This document shows, in pieces, positions 43,241 through 55,700 of a stretch of DNA of 64,000 nucleotides (the first letter of the stretch is position 1; each line of letters begins with the position of its first letter). This DNA is from an uncultured Pirellulaceae bacterium (GTDB lineage: Bacteria; Planctomycetota; Planctomycetia; Pirellulales; Pirellulaceae). The notes beneath the pieces are model-generated. The model was given only the letters and a program-made list of their open reading frames with translations. It was not told the DNA's origin and made no database searches. The stretch is taken from contig CALFWR010000064.1 of assembly GCA_937928555.1 (NCBI GenBank), positions 1-64,000 of the forward strand, written 5' to 3'. Both the position numbers and the translations under genes were made by a program.

Positions 43241-46200
43241 ATGCTGCCCATGAAAGTTCCACGCAACGACATTCGTTTCATTTCAATCGCTGAGCAACTC
43301 GAAGACAGAATGCTCTACGATGCGGTCACCGACGCAGCATTTATTGTTCCCGACAATATTGCTCCATCGCAGTTTCAGGACGCGGTCAATTCGTCGATGT
43401 CGGATCAGTCGATAACTGAGTTGATCGTCATCGATGCCGGCGTTGCGGATCAGGAAACGCTGATTGCGGAGATCCTTGACTCGCGCCCGGAAAACACAAC
43501 TTTCGAGATTCGTGTCCTTGAAGCGGATTCCGACGGGATCGAGCAGATTGGCGAGATTCTGCAAAATTCGGACACGCAGTACGACGCGATTCATATCCTT
43601 TCTCACGGTCAGGACGGAACTGTTTTTCTTGGAGACGCGGCCCTTTCGGCGGAAACCGTTGGTCGCTACGCAGATGAACTTGCTGGCTGGGGCGATTCGC
43701 TTACCGACAGTGGGGACTTGTTGTTTTACGGCTGCGACCTTGCCGAAACGGATCATGGCAAAGACTTCCTTTCCACGCTCAGCGCGATCACAGGCGCAGA
43801 CGTCGCTGCCAGTGACGACCTGACCGGGGCTACCAACCAGGATGCCGATTGGGATCTTGAATTTCAAACCGGCGTCGTCGAAGCCCGATCGATTGCGATT
43901 TCGGATCAATGGGACAGCCACCTTGGTGTTGGCCCGGCACCGGTTGCCAGCGTTGACGTTCCCGGCGAAGAGTTCATCAACGAGGGTTTTGAATTTATCG
44001 CCTCTTTTGACAACGCCGCGACGAATCCGGCGGATGTTGGCTTTGTGCCGTTCATTGATCTTTCGATACCCGACGGCGTGGTGCTGAATTCTGCGACCTA
44101 CCTGGGTAGTTCGGTTGATTTAACGCTGGTCGGCAGTTTCGATGCCTCAGGAAATCTTGTTGACGGCGGCGGCAATGCGATCACGCACCCGCTGACCGGA
44201 TTGGCTGTCAATGGAAACCCGGGAGAATCCCTGTACCTGCTCGAGCCGCCTTTTGGCAGTTTCGTCCCTGATCAGCCAGTCGCTGAATTTTTGATTGATG
44301 CCTCGCTCGACAGTGCTTCCGGTGCGGTGGTTGGAACGCCACTGGATATTTCGGCGAGCGGTGGATTTGCGCTTGGCTGTGATCCTCTGGACAACGCCGC
44401 CACCGATCCTCCCATTCTTGGACCCGTCAGCATCGACACGATCACGCCGACAGTTCTGGATCTGATCAAGCGATACGATGCCCCTGAAGGCGAGTCGGCA
44501 ACGGGTGCCAACTACCCGATTCGATACGAACTGGTTTTGGATGTTGCTGACGGGGAGACCGTCGACAACATCAACATCACTGACTTTTTGCCCGACTCGT
44601 TTGTCTTTATTCCGGGCAGCCTGACGGTGGATGCGTCGGGAGCCACTGCAACAACTGGCCAGAATGTGGCCGACACTCCAGTCGCAGGCGCGCCGCAGAA
44701 TGCTCCCGACAATGACTTTCTGATCGAGTTCTCTTCGATCACGGGGTCTTCTTCGGCGGAAGATATCATTGTCAGCTACGAGATTTATGTTGACGAGTTT
44801 GATGCCAACGGGAACCCGGTTATCGATGCCTTGTCGGGCGACGCAGTGTCGGCGCTTAACGATTCGGCGGTGGATGCGGTGTACGAGGGTCAGTTGGTTG
44901 CTGACAACGCACCGGAAACGGATTTGACACTCCAGCAGAGGTCTCTGGCGACACAAAAAGGTGTGGCGATTGTCAATGACCTTGGCGGGGCCGGCGCGAC
45001 CGCAGGGGATACTCTTGAATACACCATCGACCTTCAGGTTTCTGATTTTTTCGAGTTCTCGAACGTCTTTCTGGATGACATTTTCTCTGACGGTCAGTCC
45101 TTTGATTCCAGTTTCGTTCCCACGTATGTGATTACCGAAGGTGGAGTTTCAAATTCAGGGACGTTTGGCGGTTCGGAGTTTACGGTAACGGCCGGGCCCA
45201 ATGGAACAACCGAAGTGTTTTTTGACGTGTCGGCAATCGACAACGATGGCGTCCTCGCAGGTGACCTTGCAAACGATACTGTCGCAAACGGGGCCACCAC
45301 GGTGACGGTCAGGTTCCGCACCGTTATCCAGGAAGAGTTTTCCACCAACTTTCCTTCCGGCGATTCGAGTATCGACATCGGTGACGTTTTGACAAACGAT
45401 GTGACCGTGACAGGAACACTGCCAAGCGGTCAAACAGAAAGCGATACCTCTGCGACGTCGATTCAGATCGTCGGCCCTTCGGTCAGCAAGTCGCTTTTTG
45501 CCATTGAAGGGGTGCCGTTTGCTGCTGGTGACGATGTTGTGGCAGGAAACGAAGTCACGTACCGGTTGCGGATTGATCTGCCCAGTGCGGACGTGGAAAA
45601 CCTCGTGTTGACGGATTTTCTTCCATTGCCGTTCTACGATGCGACAACCGTGACGTCGTTCGACACAAGCATTGCCGGAAGCGTTCCTCCGGTAGGTGTG
45701 GCGACGTTTGGTCCGGCTCATACGCTGGACACTGTTGTGCCATCATCTGCTGGCGGGCCGGTGCTTTCGGTTGACGGCGTTGCGAATACGGTTTCATTTG
45801 ACTTTGGAACGTTCGATGCGGTTGGAAGTCCACCGGCGACGATCGATATCCTCTTTACCGTCGCCGGCGCTGATGTGTTGGTGGCTGACGGATTAACGTT
45901 GCAGAATCAGCTTCTGGCCGAATACGGATCAACCAACAGTGGAACAATCAGTTCGTCCGCCCTTGCGCCAGTGTTGGTCAGCGCACCGGAGCTCACACTT
46001 ACCAAAGGAGTCGTTGCCACTGACGGTGTGGCGCCGTCGTTCACTCAGGGCACAGGCCCCGTTTCCTTTAACCCTCCGGGGTCCAGTCAGTCGTTTGCGG
46101 GCGGCATCAATAGCAGCAACCTCGCGGCTAACGCGATTGATAGTGATCTGACGGACGTTGATGCAGGAGATTTTGTTACTTTTGCAATCGTGATTGAGAA

Positions 46201-46735
46201 CAGCGGTAACGCGGATGGTTTCAATCTGGTCATCCAGGACTCGATTCCACCGGAATTCAATGTGCCCTTTGGAGCGCTCAATTTGCAGGTGCGCGACGGC
46301 GACGGCAATTCACTGGGCTTCCTCGGGGCGGCAACGGATCTGTTTGCTGGCGGTCTTGAAATCGTGGACCCGTCGACTCTTACGGGTGCGATCAACAATG
46401 CCGCTTCCGCCCAAGCTGCAAACGATGGATCAAATATTATCGTCATCACCTATGATCTTGAGTTGGCGACGTCTGTCGAACCGAATCAGACCTACACCAA
46501 CACTGCTGAACTTGCGGAGTTTGGGGCAATTGATGGCGGCAACGATCACACCGCCGGAAGCAGCAACAGTGCGTGGACTGATGATGCATTTGTATCGACG
46601 CTTAATGTCGACACCACAAAGTCCATCGTCGCAACATCCGAAGCGCATACCGGTGTCGTCAACGGCATCGAGCGTGTGGCGGTCGGTGGATCATCCGTTA
46701 TCAACTTTCGGTCGAGATTCCGGAAGGGACGTTGA
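43241..46735 (+). CDS. Giant DUF4347/DUF11 adhesin-like protein, 5' part (frameshifted)
   Basis: First of two pieces of one gene of about 5.3 kaa. There is no classical signal peptide. The motif LEDRMLYDA (residues 20-28 from this ATG) is of the LE-x-R-x-L-x-A type. A DUF4347 domain follows (roughly residues 60-215; LSHGQDG, LFYGCDLAETDHG), then isopeptide/DUF11-type beta modules with linkers (for example YPIRYELVLDV, AGDTLEYTIDLQV, VVAGNEVTYRLRIDLP). After AVGG the frame breaks into an unrelated tail, SSVINFRSRFRKGR. Restoring one base between 46688 and 46689 gives VGEIIRYQLSVEIPEGT, which continues directly into the next frame. The ATG at 43241 was preferred to the TTG at 43178; an ATG at 43250 is also possible. 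Confidence 0.85.
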   Translation: MLPMKVPRNDIRFISIAEQLEDRMLYDAVTDAAFIVPDNIAPSQFQDAVNSSMSDQSITELIVIDAGVADQETLIAEILDSRPENTTFEIRVLEADSDGIEQIGEILQNSDTQYDAIHILSHGQDGTVFLGDAALSAETVGRYADELAGWGDSLTDSGDLLFYGCDLAETDHGKDFLSTLSAITGADVAASDDLTGATNQDADWDLEFQTGVVEARSIAISDQWDSHLGVGPAPVASVDVPGEEFINEGFEFIASFDNAATNPADVGFVPFIDLSIPDGVVLNSATYLGSSVDLTLVGSFDASGNLVDGGGNAITHPLTGLAVNGNPGESLYLLEPPFGSFVPDQPVAEFLIDASLDSASGAVVGTPLDISASGGFALGCDPLDNAATDPPILGPVSIDTITPTVLDLIKRYDAPEGESATGANYPIRYELVLDVADGETVDNINITDFLPDSFVFIPGSLTVDASGATATTGQNVADTPVAGAPQNAPDNDFLIEFSSITGSSSAEDIIVSYEIYVDEFDANGNPVIDALSGDAVSALNDSAVDAVYEGQLVADNAPETDLTLQQRSLATQKGVAIVNDLGGAGATAGDTLEYTIDLQVSDFFEFSNVFLDDIFSDGQSFDSSFVPTYVITEGGVSNSGTFGGSEFTVTAGPNGTTEVFFDVSAIDNDGVLAGDLANDTVANGATTVTVRFRTVIQEEFSTNFPSGDSSIDIGDVLTNDVTVTGTLPSGQTESDTSATSIQIVGPSVSKSLFAIEGVPFAAGDDVVAGNEVTYRLRIDLPSADVENLVLTDFLPLPFYDATTVTSFDTSIAGSVPPVGVATFGPAHTLDTVVPSSAGGPVLSVDGVANTVSFDFGTFDAVGSPPATIDILFTVAGADVLVADGLTLQNQLLAEYGSTNSGTISSSALAPVLVSAPELTLTKGVVATDGVAPSFTQGTGPVSFNPPGSSQSFAGGINSSNLAANAIDSDLTDVDAGDFVTFAIVIENSGNADGFNLVIQDSIPPEFNVPFGALNLQVRDGDGNSLGFLGAATDLFAGGLEIVDPSTLTGAINNAASAQAANDGSNIIVITYDLELATSVEPNQTYTNTAELAEFGAIDGGNDHTAGSSNSAWTDDAFVSTLNVDTTKSIVATSEAHTGVVNGIERVAVGGSSVINFRSRFRKGR

Positions 46736-49700
46736 CCAATGTCGAGATTCGCGACCTTCTTCCATCCGGGCTTCAGTTCATCAATGATGGAACTTCGACG
46801 GTGGCTTTTGTGTCCAATGGCGGCGGTATCGTATCGAACGACATCGCGGGGGCATTGAACCTCGGGCTTGGTGCTGCTCCGGGAGTTAACGGAAGTGCTC
46901 CTGTGACGCCTACTTTTGTGCTCCCGGATGCCAATGTAGGGAGCAGTTCGAGTGAATCGGCTGATCTGGACGTTTTCAACGACGGTAGCGACCCGTTCTT
47001 CAAGTTCGGGCAGGTGGTCAATTCCGATAACGATGCCGACGCCGAGTTCATCGTGGTCGAGTTCAACGCTTTGGTGCTTAACGAGGCCGCCGCCGGTAAC
47101 GACCAGGGCGATGCTCTGAACAATACTTTTCAGTTGCGGATCAACAATCAGGTTGAAGACACCAGCAATCGTGTGCAATCCCGAATCACCGAACCGCTGA
47201 TTGACAATTTGAACAAAACCGTAAATCCGGGAACCGCCGATGCGGGCGATACGGTGACGTTTACGATTACTTTCAGCAACAGCTCCGATCCGACCCGGGC
47301 GGATGCATTCGACGTTCAGTTGCTTGACACCTTGCCCGCGGATTTGGCTCTTGACCTGGCGTCGATCAACGTCGTGACTGCCGGTGGGACTTCTGGTGTG
47401 ACTGATAATTCGACAGGCAACACGGTCGATATCAACTTCGATCAGGTTCCTTTGGGCGGGAGCGTTACGGTTACTTTTGATGCCGTCATTGCGGTCGATG
47501 CGCAGCTTAATGAACTGCTTACCAATACAGCAAACATTACCTATACCTCACTGCCTGGTGATATGGGAACGGCGGTTAATCCGACCGGTTCGTCGGTTGC
47601 AGATGTCAGCGGTGGTGACGAGGGTGAACGCAATGGAGACGGTGCCCAAAACGACCACATCGATCAGGACTCTGCCAGCGTGCGGATCAATTCCCCCGAG
47701 ATTCTGAAAGAACTGGTCGGTACAAGCATTGTCGATGCGAACAATGCAAATGACGAGGCAGTGATTGGCGAAGTCGTCCAGTACAGCATCACAGTGACCC
47801 TCCCCGAAGGATCTGCCAGTTCAACGCAAATTGTCGACTCGCTTGATCCGGGACTCCAGTTTCTTGCTATCGACAGCATTACGTCTTCAGCAGATCTGAG
47901 TTCGAATCTTGTTAACCTCAATGATGCGACCACCATCAATCCAGCAGTCGCTGGCCAAACGGTGACGTTTGCGTTGGGTGATCTGGTCAACAGCAATGTT
48001 GATAACAGTACACCGGAAACGATCGTGATTACCTACTCGGTCCTTGTTGAAAACGTTCCTTCCAATCAGGGCGATGCAAATCCCGGGACGCTACTGGAAA
48101 ACTCTGCCACGTTCGAATGGGCAGTCAACGGCACGCGCAACTCAACGGCTTCATCGACTGCTCCGCCGGTTGAGGTGATCGAACCGATCCTTGACGTTGA
48201 CAAGTCTGTCAATGGTTCGTCGTTTGACGCCGGCGACACGGTGACTTACACCATCGTCATCGATCACAATGCACTGAGCGATACCGATGCGTTTGATCTG
48301 ACTTTCTCGGATGTGATTCCATCGGTTCTCACATCGAACTTCCCGGCAGACTTTTCCATTACGCATTCGGCCAGTGGAGACCTTTCGTCGATCTTCGAGC
48401 TTACCGCAGGCAATGAGCTTCGCACGATCCCGGGCAGCACTTTTGATTTGTTGCAGGGCGAGACACTCACCATTACCTATGACGCTGTTGTGGGGGCATC
48501 GGTTTCTCCCAACCAGGTCGTCAGCAACAACGCGGTGGTTGACTATACCAGCATCGATGGCGACGATCCCAACGAGCGCAACGGCGATGACGGTGAAGGC
48601 GGAGCGTTGGACGACTATGAAAGCTCCGACGGGGCCTCGTTTACCGTCACTGCCCCGCAAATATCAAAAAGCCTTGTCGGCACAAGCATCGTGGATGCGA
48701 CAAACTCCAACACCGAAGCGGTTATTGGAGAGTTGGTCGAATACGAAATCGTGTTGTCGCTGCCTGAAGCGATTCTCAACGGAGCCTCGGTGATCGATGA
48801 TCTTGATCTGGGGCTCGAGTTCGTCAGTCTCGATTCGATTGTGGCACTCAGTGGCGGTGCGCCGACGACAGATTTGACTTCCTCGGTTGGAGCGTTCTCC
48901 AGCTTGGGTCTGTTTGCTCCGACCATTTCCGGAGATGGAGTCAACACGTCGCAGCAGTTGGACTTTGACCTGGGCACGCTGACCGACAGCAACAATGACA
49001 ACGCGACGGCCGAGACGCTGGTTATTCGTTACACCGCTCGCGTGACCAACGCTTCGACCAATACAAGCAATGGTGCTGCGGCCGGGCAAACGCTGAATAA
49101 CACGGCGACCCTCCAGTGGGAAGTCGGCGGCGTGACGGAAAGTACGTCGCCGGTCAACGCAGAAGAAATTGAAATCATTGAACCCGAGTTGGTGATTTCG
49201 AAAACGGTCAACGACGATACGCCGCACCTTGGTCAGGTTATCACTTACACGATCGTAATTGAGCACACTGCCGCCAGTGATGCCGATGCCCACGATTTGA
49301 CGTTTGTGGATTTGCTTCCGGGCAATCTGACGCTGGACCCGGCAACGCTAAACATTGCGGGCGCGAATGTTGTGGCTGATACGTCTTCGGGCAACGGAAT
49401 CAATGTGGTGCTCGATACGCTTGCCATCGGCGACACGATTACGATTACCTACGACGCGACCGTCACATCGGATGCAACCCAGATTGGTTCCAATCAGAGC
49501 AACACCGGGTCCACGACATGGTCATCGTTGCCCGATGGTGATCCGGTGGGATCCACCGAACGCGATGGGGATGGCGGAAACGCTGGAGAAGATGACTATG
49601 CCGATTCGTCAACAGAGACGCTGGTCATTACTCATCCCCAGGCGGAACTGCTTAAGGAACAGGTCAATGTGGTGCCTTCGGCCAGCGGAGTGGACGGTAA

Positions 49701-52700
49701 CTTTGACGTCACTTACCAGTTCACAATCAACAGCACCGGCAACGATCCGCTCACGCAAGTCTCATTGATTGAAGACCTTGCCACGCAGTATGGCAATGCG
49801 TTTGTGGGAATTGTAACCCAGGGCGGTTTGCCGGCCATCATTACCGCGAGCACCGCTGCGGACAATCCCGAGCTGAACGCAAACTTTGACGGTGCTGGTG
49901 ACACTGAAATTTTTGACAACACGGGAGCAAATGTAAATTCGATTGCTCAAGGCGAGTCGGTTACTGTTCAAATCATTGTCGAGGTGGATCCCAATGCCGC
50001 CGGTGCGGTTCTGGTCAACGGTGACCTGGTGAATCAGGCACAGGTGACCGCCACCGGTGACGACACTGGCGTTGTGATCACTGACCAGTCAGACGATCCG
50101 GGCAATCTGACCGACGACGACCCAGATGGTGACAATAATCCTGACGATCCCAACACAATTCGATTCCCGAATATTTCGTTGGAAAAAACGGTTGCCGGTA
50201 CTCCGGTTGTCGCTTCCAGCGGCGCAGCGGGGAACTTTGATGTCACCTACTCGCTTACGATCACCAACACCGGTTCTACCGAACTGGACTCTCTGATTCT
50301 CAATGAGAATCTCGCGGCCCACTTTGGTGGAGCTTTTGTCCGCGTCGTTCCACAGCCCGGTTCGGGAGATCCGGCGGCCATTCTGGCAAGCAGCGCGACG
50401 GATGATCCGGGGATTAACGCGGCGTTTGACGGAACCGCTGCCAACCAGAACATCTTTGACGGTTCGTCGTCGTTGCTGCAAGTCAACGAGTCGATCACGA
50501 TTGAAATCATTGTTGAACTTGACCCCGACAACTCGACTGCCATCTTTGATGGAGTTTCGGGTGACGGAAGCGGAGATTTTGAAAATCAGGCCACCGTAAC
50601 GGCCACCGATTCGGGTGATCCGGGGACCAGTGTTTCCGACAATTCAGATGATCCAACAGATGCTTTGGACAACAGCGATGATCCTGATAACGATCCCGAT
50701 GATCCAACGGGCGTGATCCTGAGCGACATTACTTTGACCAAGACCCAGTTTGGTGCGGTCGTGCCGGCGACAAGTGGTGTCTCGGGGAACTTTGAAGTCA
50801 CCTATGATCTTGAGATTACTAACACCGGTGGGCAGGCGCTCGATTCGCTTTCCTTGATCGAAGACCTGCAGGCTCAGTACGGCGGGGCCTTTGTTGGGAT
50901 CGTGCTTCAGGGCGGAGACCCGGCGACGATCGTTGCTTCGACTGCAGCGGACGTTCCTGAGATTAGCGGATCCTACGACGGTACCACTGCCAACTCGCAG
51001 ATCTTTGACAACAGCGGGGCAAACACCAATCTGCTGGGAGTTGGTGAAGCGGTCACCGTTCGTGTCGTGATCGAGATCGATCCGGATAACGCATCCGCCA
51101 ACCTTGTCAATGGTGCGTTGCTCAATCAGGCTTCTACGGAAGGAACCGGAGTCATCGATGGAGCGATGCCAAGTGATGATTCGGATGATCCAAACGACGC
51201 CACTGACGTTGATCCCGGGATGGACAACAATCCCGACGATCCAAATGTTCTTTCCATTGCAGAGATCGAGTTGGAAAAAGCGGTTACCGGTACGCCTGTG
51301 ATTGCTTCCAGCGGGGCGTTTGGCAATTTTGATATTACCTACACTTTTGATGTAACAAATACTGGAACCGAAACACTTTCCAACATCAGCTTGGTCGACG
51401 ATTTGGCAACGCAGTTGGGCGGTGTGTTTGTTGACGTGATCAGCGTGAGTGTCATTCCCGGGACGGCGACAAGTGCTCCAGCGGCCAACAATGTCGGGGT
51501 CGGTGCATACGATGGAACTGCTGGCAGCGACCTGTTGGCTGGTTCGGCCACCGATCAGCTTCGCCCGGGCGAGACGTTTTCGGTGATCCTTGTGGTCGAA
51601 ATTGATCCTGATTCTCCAACGGCGAACTTCACCCCCGCAGGAGTTCTGGAAAACTCTGCGATGACTTTCGCTGACGGTGAAAATGGGGGCATGGCCAGTG
51701 ATGTTTCCGATGACCCGACCGATGCCCAAGACGTTCAGGATCCGTCTGATCCAGGTAATGATCCGGACGATCCGACGCCTTTGTACGTGCCAGCGATTGG
51801 ATTGGCCAAAGCTGCCGGTGACGCGGTCGCCAACGGGGATAACTTTGACGTAACTTTCACGCTGGTCGTGGAAAACAATGGAACCGTTGACTTGAACAAC
51901 TTGACGTTGTTTGACGACGTGGCGTCGCAGTTTGGCAATGCGTTTGTTTCAGCCAGCGGTCTGAGTGTGCAGAACTTTGTCGGGACCGGCACCGCACCGG
52001 GAGTCAATGGCGCGTGGAACGGCAATACGGCACTGGATATCCTTGATGGCACCGGACAATTGGACGTTGGCGATTCGTTTGAAGTCACGTTCACGGTGAC
52101 GATCGATCCCGACGGCATCGACAGCATTTCCCAGGCTTTGGAAAATCAGGCTGACATTACCGGCGACGCGCTTGATGAGAATGGCAACCCGATCGATGAC
52201 GGCATGGGCGGCACCCTTCAGGCCACAGACGATTCCGACAACGGAGTGGACCCCGACAGTGAGAATGGCGAAGACAATGGCGATGGTACGCCGGGCAATG
52301 ACCCGACACCGATCATTATCGCCGATGTTGCAGTGACCAAGGAAGTATTTGGCACGCCGGTTCAACTGGCCAACGATAACTTTGCAGTCACCTACCAGTT
52401 GGTTGTGGAAAACACCGGCACTGTGGATCTTGCCAACCTGTCATTGATTGATGACATCAGCGCCCAGTTTGGAGCGGCGTTCGTGGGTGCCGGTAGCGCT
52501 ACGCTGATTTCGGGGCCGAGCGATCCCGGCAGCAGCGTTGTTCTTGATTCCGCCAACTGGGATGGAGATTTGGTCACCGAGTTGATCGATCAGTCAGCAG
52601 CAACTTCACTGGTGGTTGGCGATTCCTACATTATTCAGTTTACGGTGGAAGTCGATCCCGACGCGACGGGAACATCTGGTCCGCTGGATAACCAGGCCAC

Positions 52701-55700
52701 CGCCGGTGGCGATGCTGTTGACGAAAATGGTGATCCGATCAACGATTCCAGCGGTGACCCGATTGCTGCAAACGATGATTCCGATAGCGGCACCGAGCCA
52801 TCGGATACCAACACCGGTGCCGATGGTGACACCGGCGGTAGTGATGATCCTACTCCGCTGTTGCTGCCTGCTCTGAGCGTTGGGAAGCAGGCCAACCAGG
52901 TCATCACCGCAACCGATGGCATGGGCAACGAATTGACCGGTTCGTTCGACGTGCAGTACCTTGTGGTAATTGAAAACACGGGAACTGTCGAGTTAACGAA
53001 CCTCCAGCTGTTGGATGACCTGACGACGACGTCAACCTTTGGTGATGCCTTTGATCCAACTGTTTTGACGGGTGCACTGGACCGCAGCGGTCTGGTCACG
53101 GGACCGGCGATTGTCAGCCATTCGCTTGCCAACCCTGGCGATTTGCCAAATCTCAACGCGGGATTCCTTGGCGGCGGTTCCCAGACAAACCTGTTCGATG
53201 GAACCAGCGGTGTGCTCCAGGTTGGCGAACAGATTGTCGTTTCATTCACGGTTCGTATCGACGCCAGTGAATTGCAAGACGGAGATCCGACCGACGGTTT
53301 GGCGCAGAATCAGGTCGAAGGATCTGCTGACTCCGCTCAGGGTGCTGTCAACGACCAATCAGATGATGGCCTTGATCCCAACAGTGACAATGGCGAAGGA
53401 GGCACGGACGATCCAACGCCATTCGAAGTTCCTCAGGTGCGGATTTACAAGACCCATTCGGATGCCGTTGACAATGGAGATGGGACTTCCGAGATCACCG
53501 TGACGTTGCGAATTGAGAATAGCGGCACGGTGGATTTGAGCAATCTGAGCTTGAGCGAGGACATCGCCGCGCAATTCGGAGCCGCGTTTGTATCGGCAAC
53601 AACACCGACGATAACTATCGGAGCAACGAATCCGGCAAGCAACATACCGGCGTCGTTGATTAACGCTGCCTGGAATGGTGATACATCGCTGGATCTGTTT
53701 GATGCTGCGGAGACCGGGGAATTTCTGAAGGCCGGTGACGACTTTACGATTGAATTCGGTGTCGTTGTCGATCCCGACCTGATCGATGAAGATTCGGATT
53801 TCCTTGTCAACACCGCTACCATCTCCGGAGAAGGCACAAACTTTGATGGCTCCACGGTAACGGTTGACGACGAAAGTGGGGCCGACACAGGAACCGGAAT
53901 CGACACCGACGAACCGACAGCGGCGATCGTTCCCGAGATTGCGATTGTCAAATCTGCGGGCGATGCCGTTGCCAACGGTGACAACTTTGATGTGACTTTC
54001 ACCCTGATTGTGGAGAACACGGGATCAGTCAACCTCAACAATCTGACGCTCTTCGATGATATCGAATCCCAGTTTGGAAATGCGTTTGTGTCGGTGAGCG
54101 GACTGGCCGTTCAGGGGTTTGTTGGTTCCGGTACCGCGCCGACGTCCAACCCGGGTTGGGAAGCTGACAATGTGCTGACCTTGATCAACGGTGGGAATCT
54201 TGATCCCGGCGATCGATTCGAAGTAATCTACACGGTCACCGTTGACCCTGATGGAATCGACAGCGTCTCGCAGGCTTTGGAAAACCAGGCGACAGTCAAT
54301 GGCGATGCCGTTGATGGCAGTGGTAACCCGTTCACCGATGATTTCGGTGACCCGCTAAGAGCCGATGACGTTTCGGATGATGGCAGCAACCCGCAGGGCA
54401 CCAACCCTGGAGAAAATGGCGACCAAGGTACCGATGCCGATCCGACGCCGTTGATTATCGCTGACGTGAGCATTGCCAAAGAAGTCATCGGTCAGCCATC
54501 GGTTCTGCCCAACGGGAACTTCGCGGTCACATACCAGCTTGTGGTCGAAAACATCGGTACAGTGAATCTTGACAGTTTGACGCTGGTCGACGACATCGAA
54601 ACGCAGTTCGGAGCCAGTGTCTTTCAGGGGGTCTCGGGCTTGACGTTCGTGACACCGCCGGGGGATGCCTTTAGTAGCATTACGCTTGATCCGACCGACT
54701 GGGATGGGACTGCCGCGACGGACATACTTGACCAGAGCGCAAGCAACACGCTGGCGATAGGCGATCAGTTCACCATCAGTTTTGTGGTCGAAGTCGATGC
54801 CGTGCAAGCCACCGGAGTCCTGCTCAATCAGGCGACTGTCGGAGGAACCGGTGTCGACGATATGGGTAACCCGTTCACCAATCAGAGTGGAGATGAAATC
54901 ACCGCCAGCGATGAATCCGATAGTGGTTCAGAAACCGCTGACAACAATGTAGGCGAGCCGAATGATAGTGGTGGAAGCGACGATCCGACACCGACCTATA
55001 TCCCAAGTGTTGGTTTGGCGAAGCAGGCCGGCGACGCGGTTCCCAACGGAGATAACTTTGACGTTACGTTTACGCTGTTCTGGGAAAACACCGGAAACGT
55101 CGATCTGACGAATCTGACTGTGACCGACGACATCGCGGCCCAGTTTGGAAACGCATTCGTTTCGGTTGGTGGACTTGCCATTACGAATTTCTCAGGCACC
55201 GGAACCGCCCCGACCGTCAACGCCGCCTGGGAGGCCGACACGACGCTGTCGCTGGTCTCTGGTGGAACGGCCAATGTTGGTGATTCTTTTGAGATTGTCT
55301 TTACCGTGACGATTGATCCCGATGGTATCGACAACGTTTCGCAGCCCCTGGAAAACCAGGCGATGACATCCGGTGATGCCCTTAATGAGAATGGCGATCC
55401 GCTTGAAGACGCCAGTGGCGATCCGATATCGGCTTCCGACAACAGCGACAACGGAACCGACCCAACCGGCGAGAACGGTGAAGACGACGGCAATGGAGTC
55501 TTTGGCGACGACCCCACCCCGATCATCATTGCCGATGTGTCGGTCGTCAAAGAGCAAGTCGGCACACCGCTGGCATTGGACAATGGCAACTTCGAAGTCA
55601 CCTACCAGTTGGTGGTCGAAAACACGGGGACGGTTGATTTGGCCGACTTGTCATTGATCGAGGATCTCAACGCGAACTTTGGCTCTGTCTTCGTTGGTGC

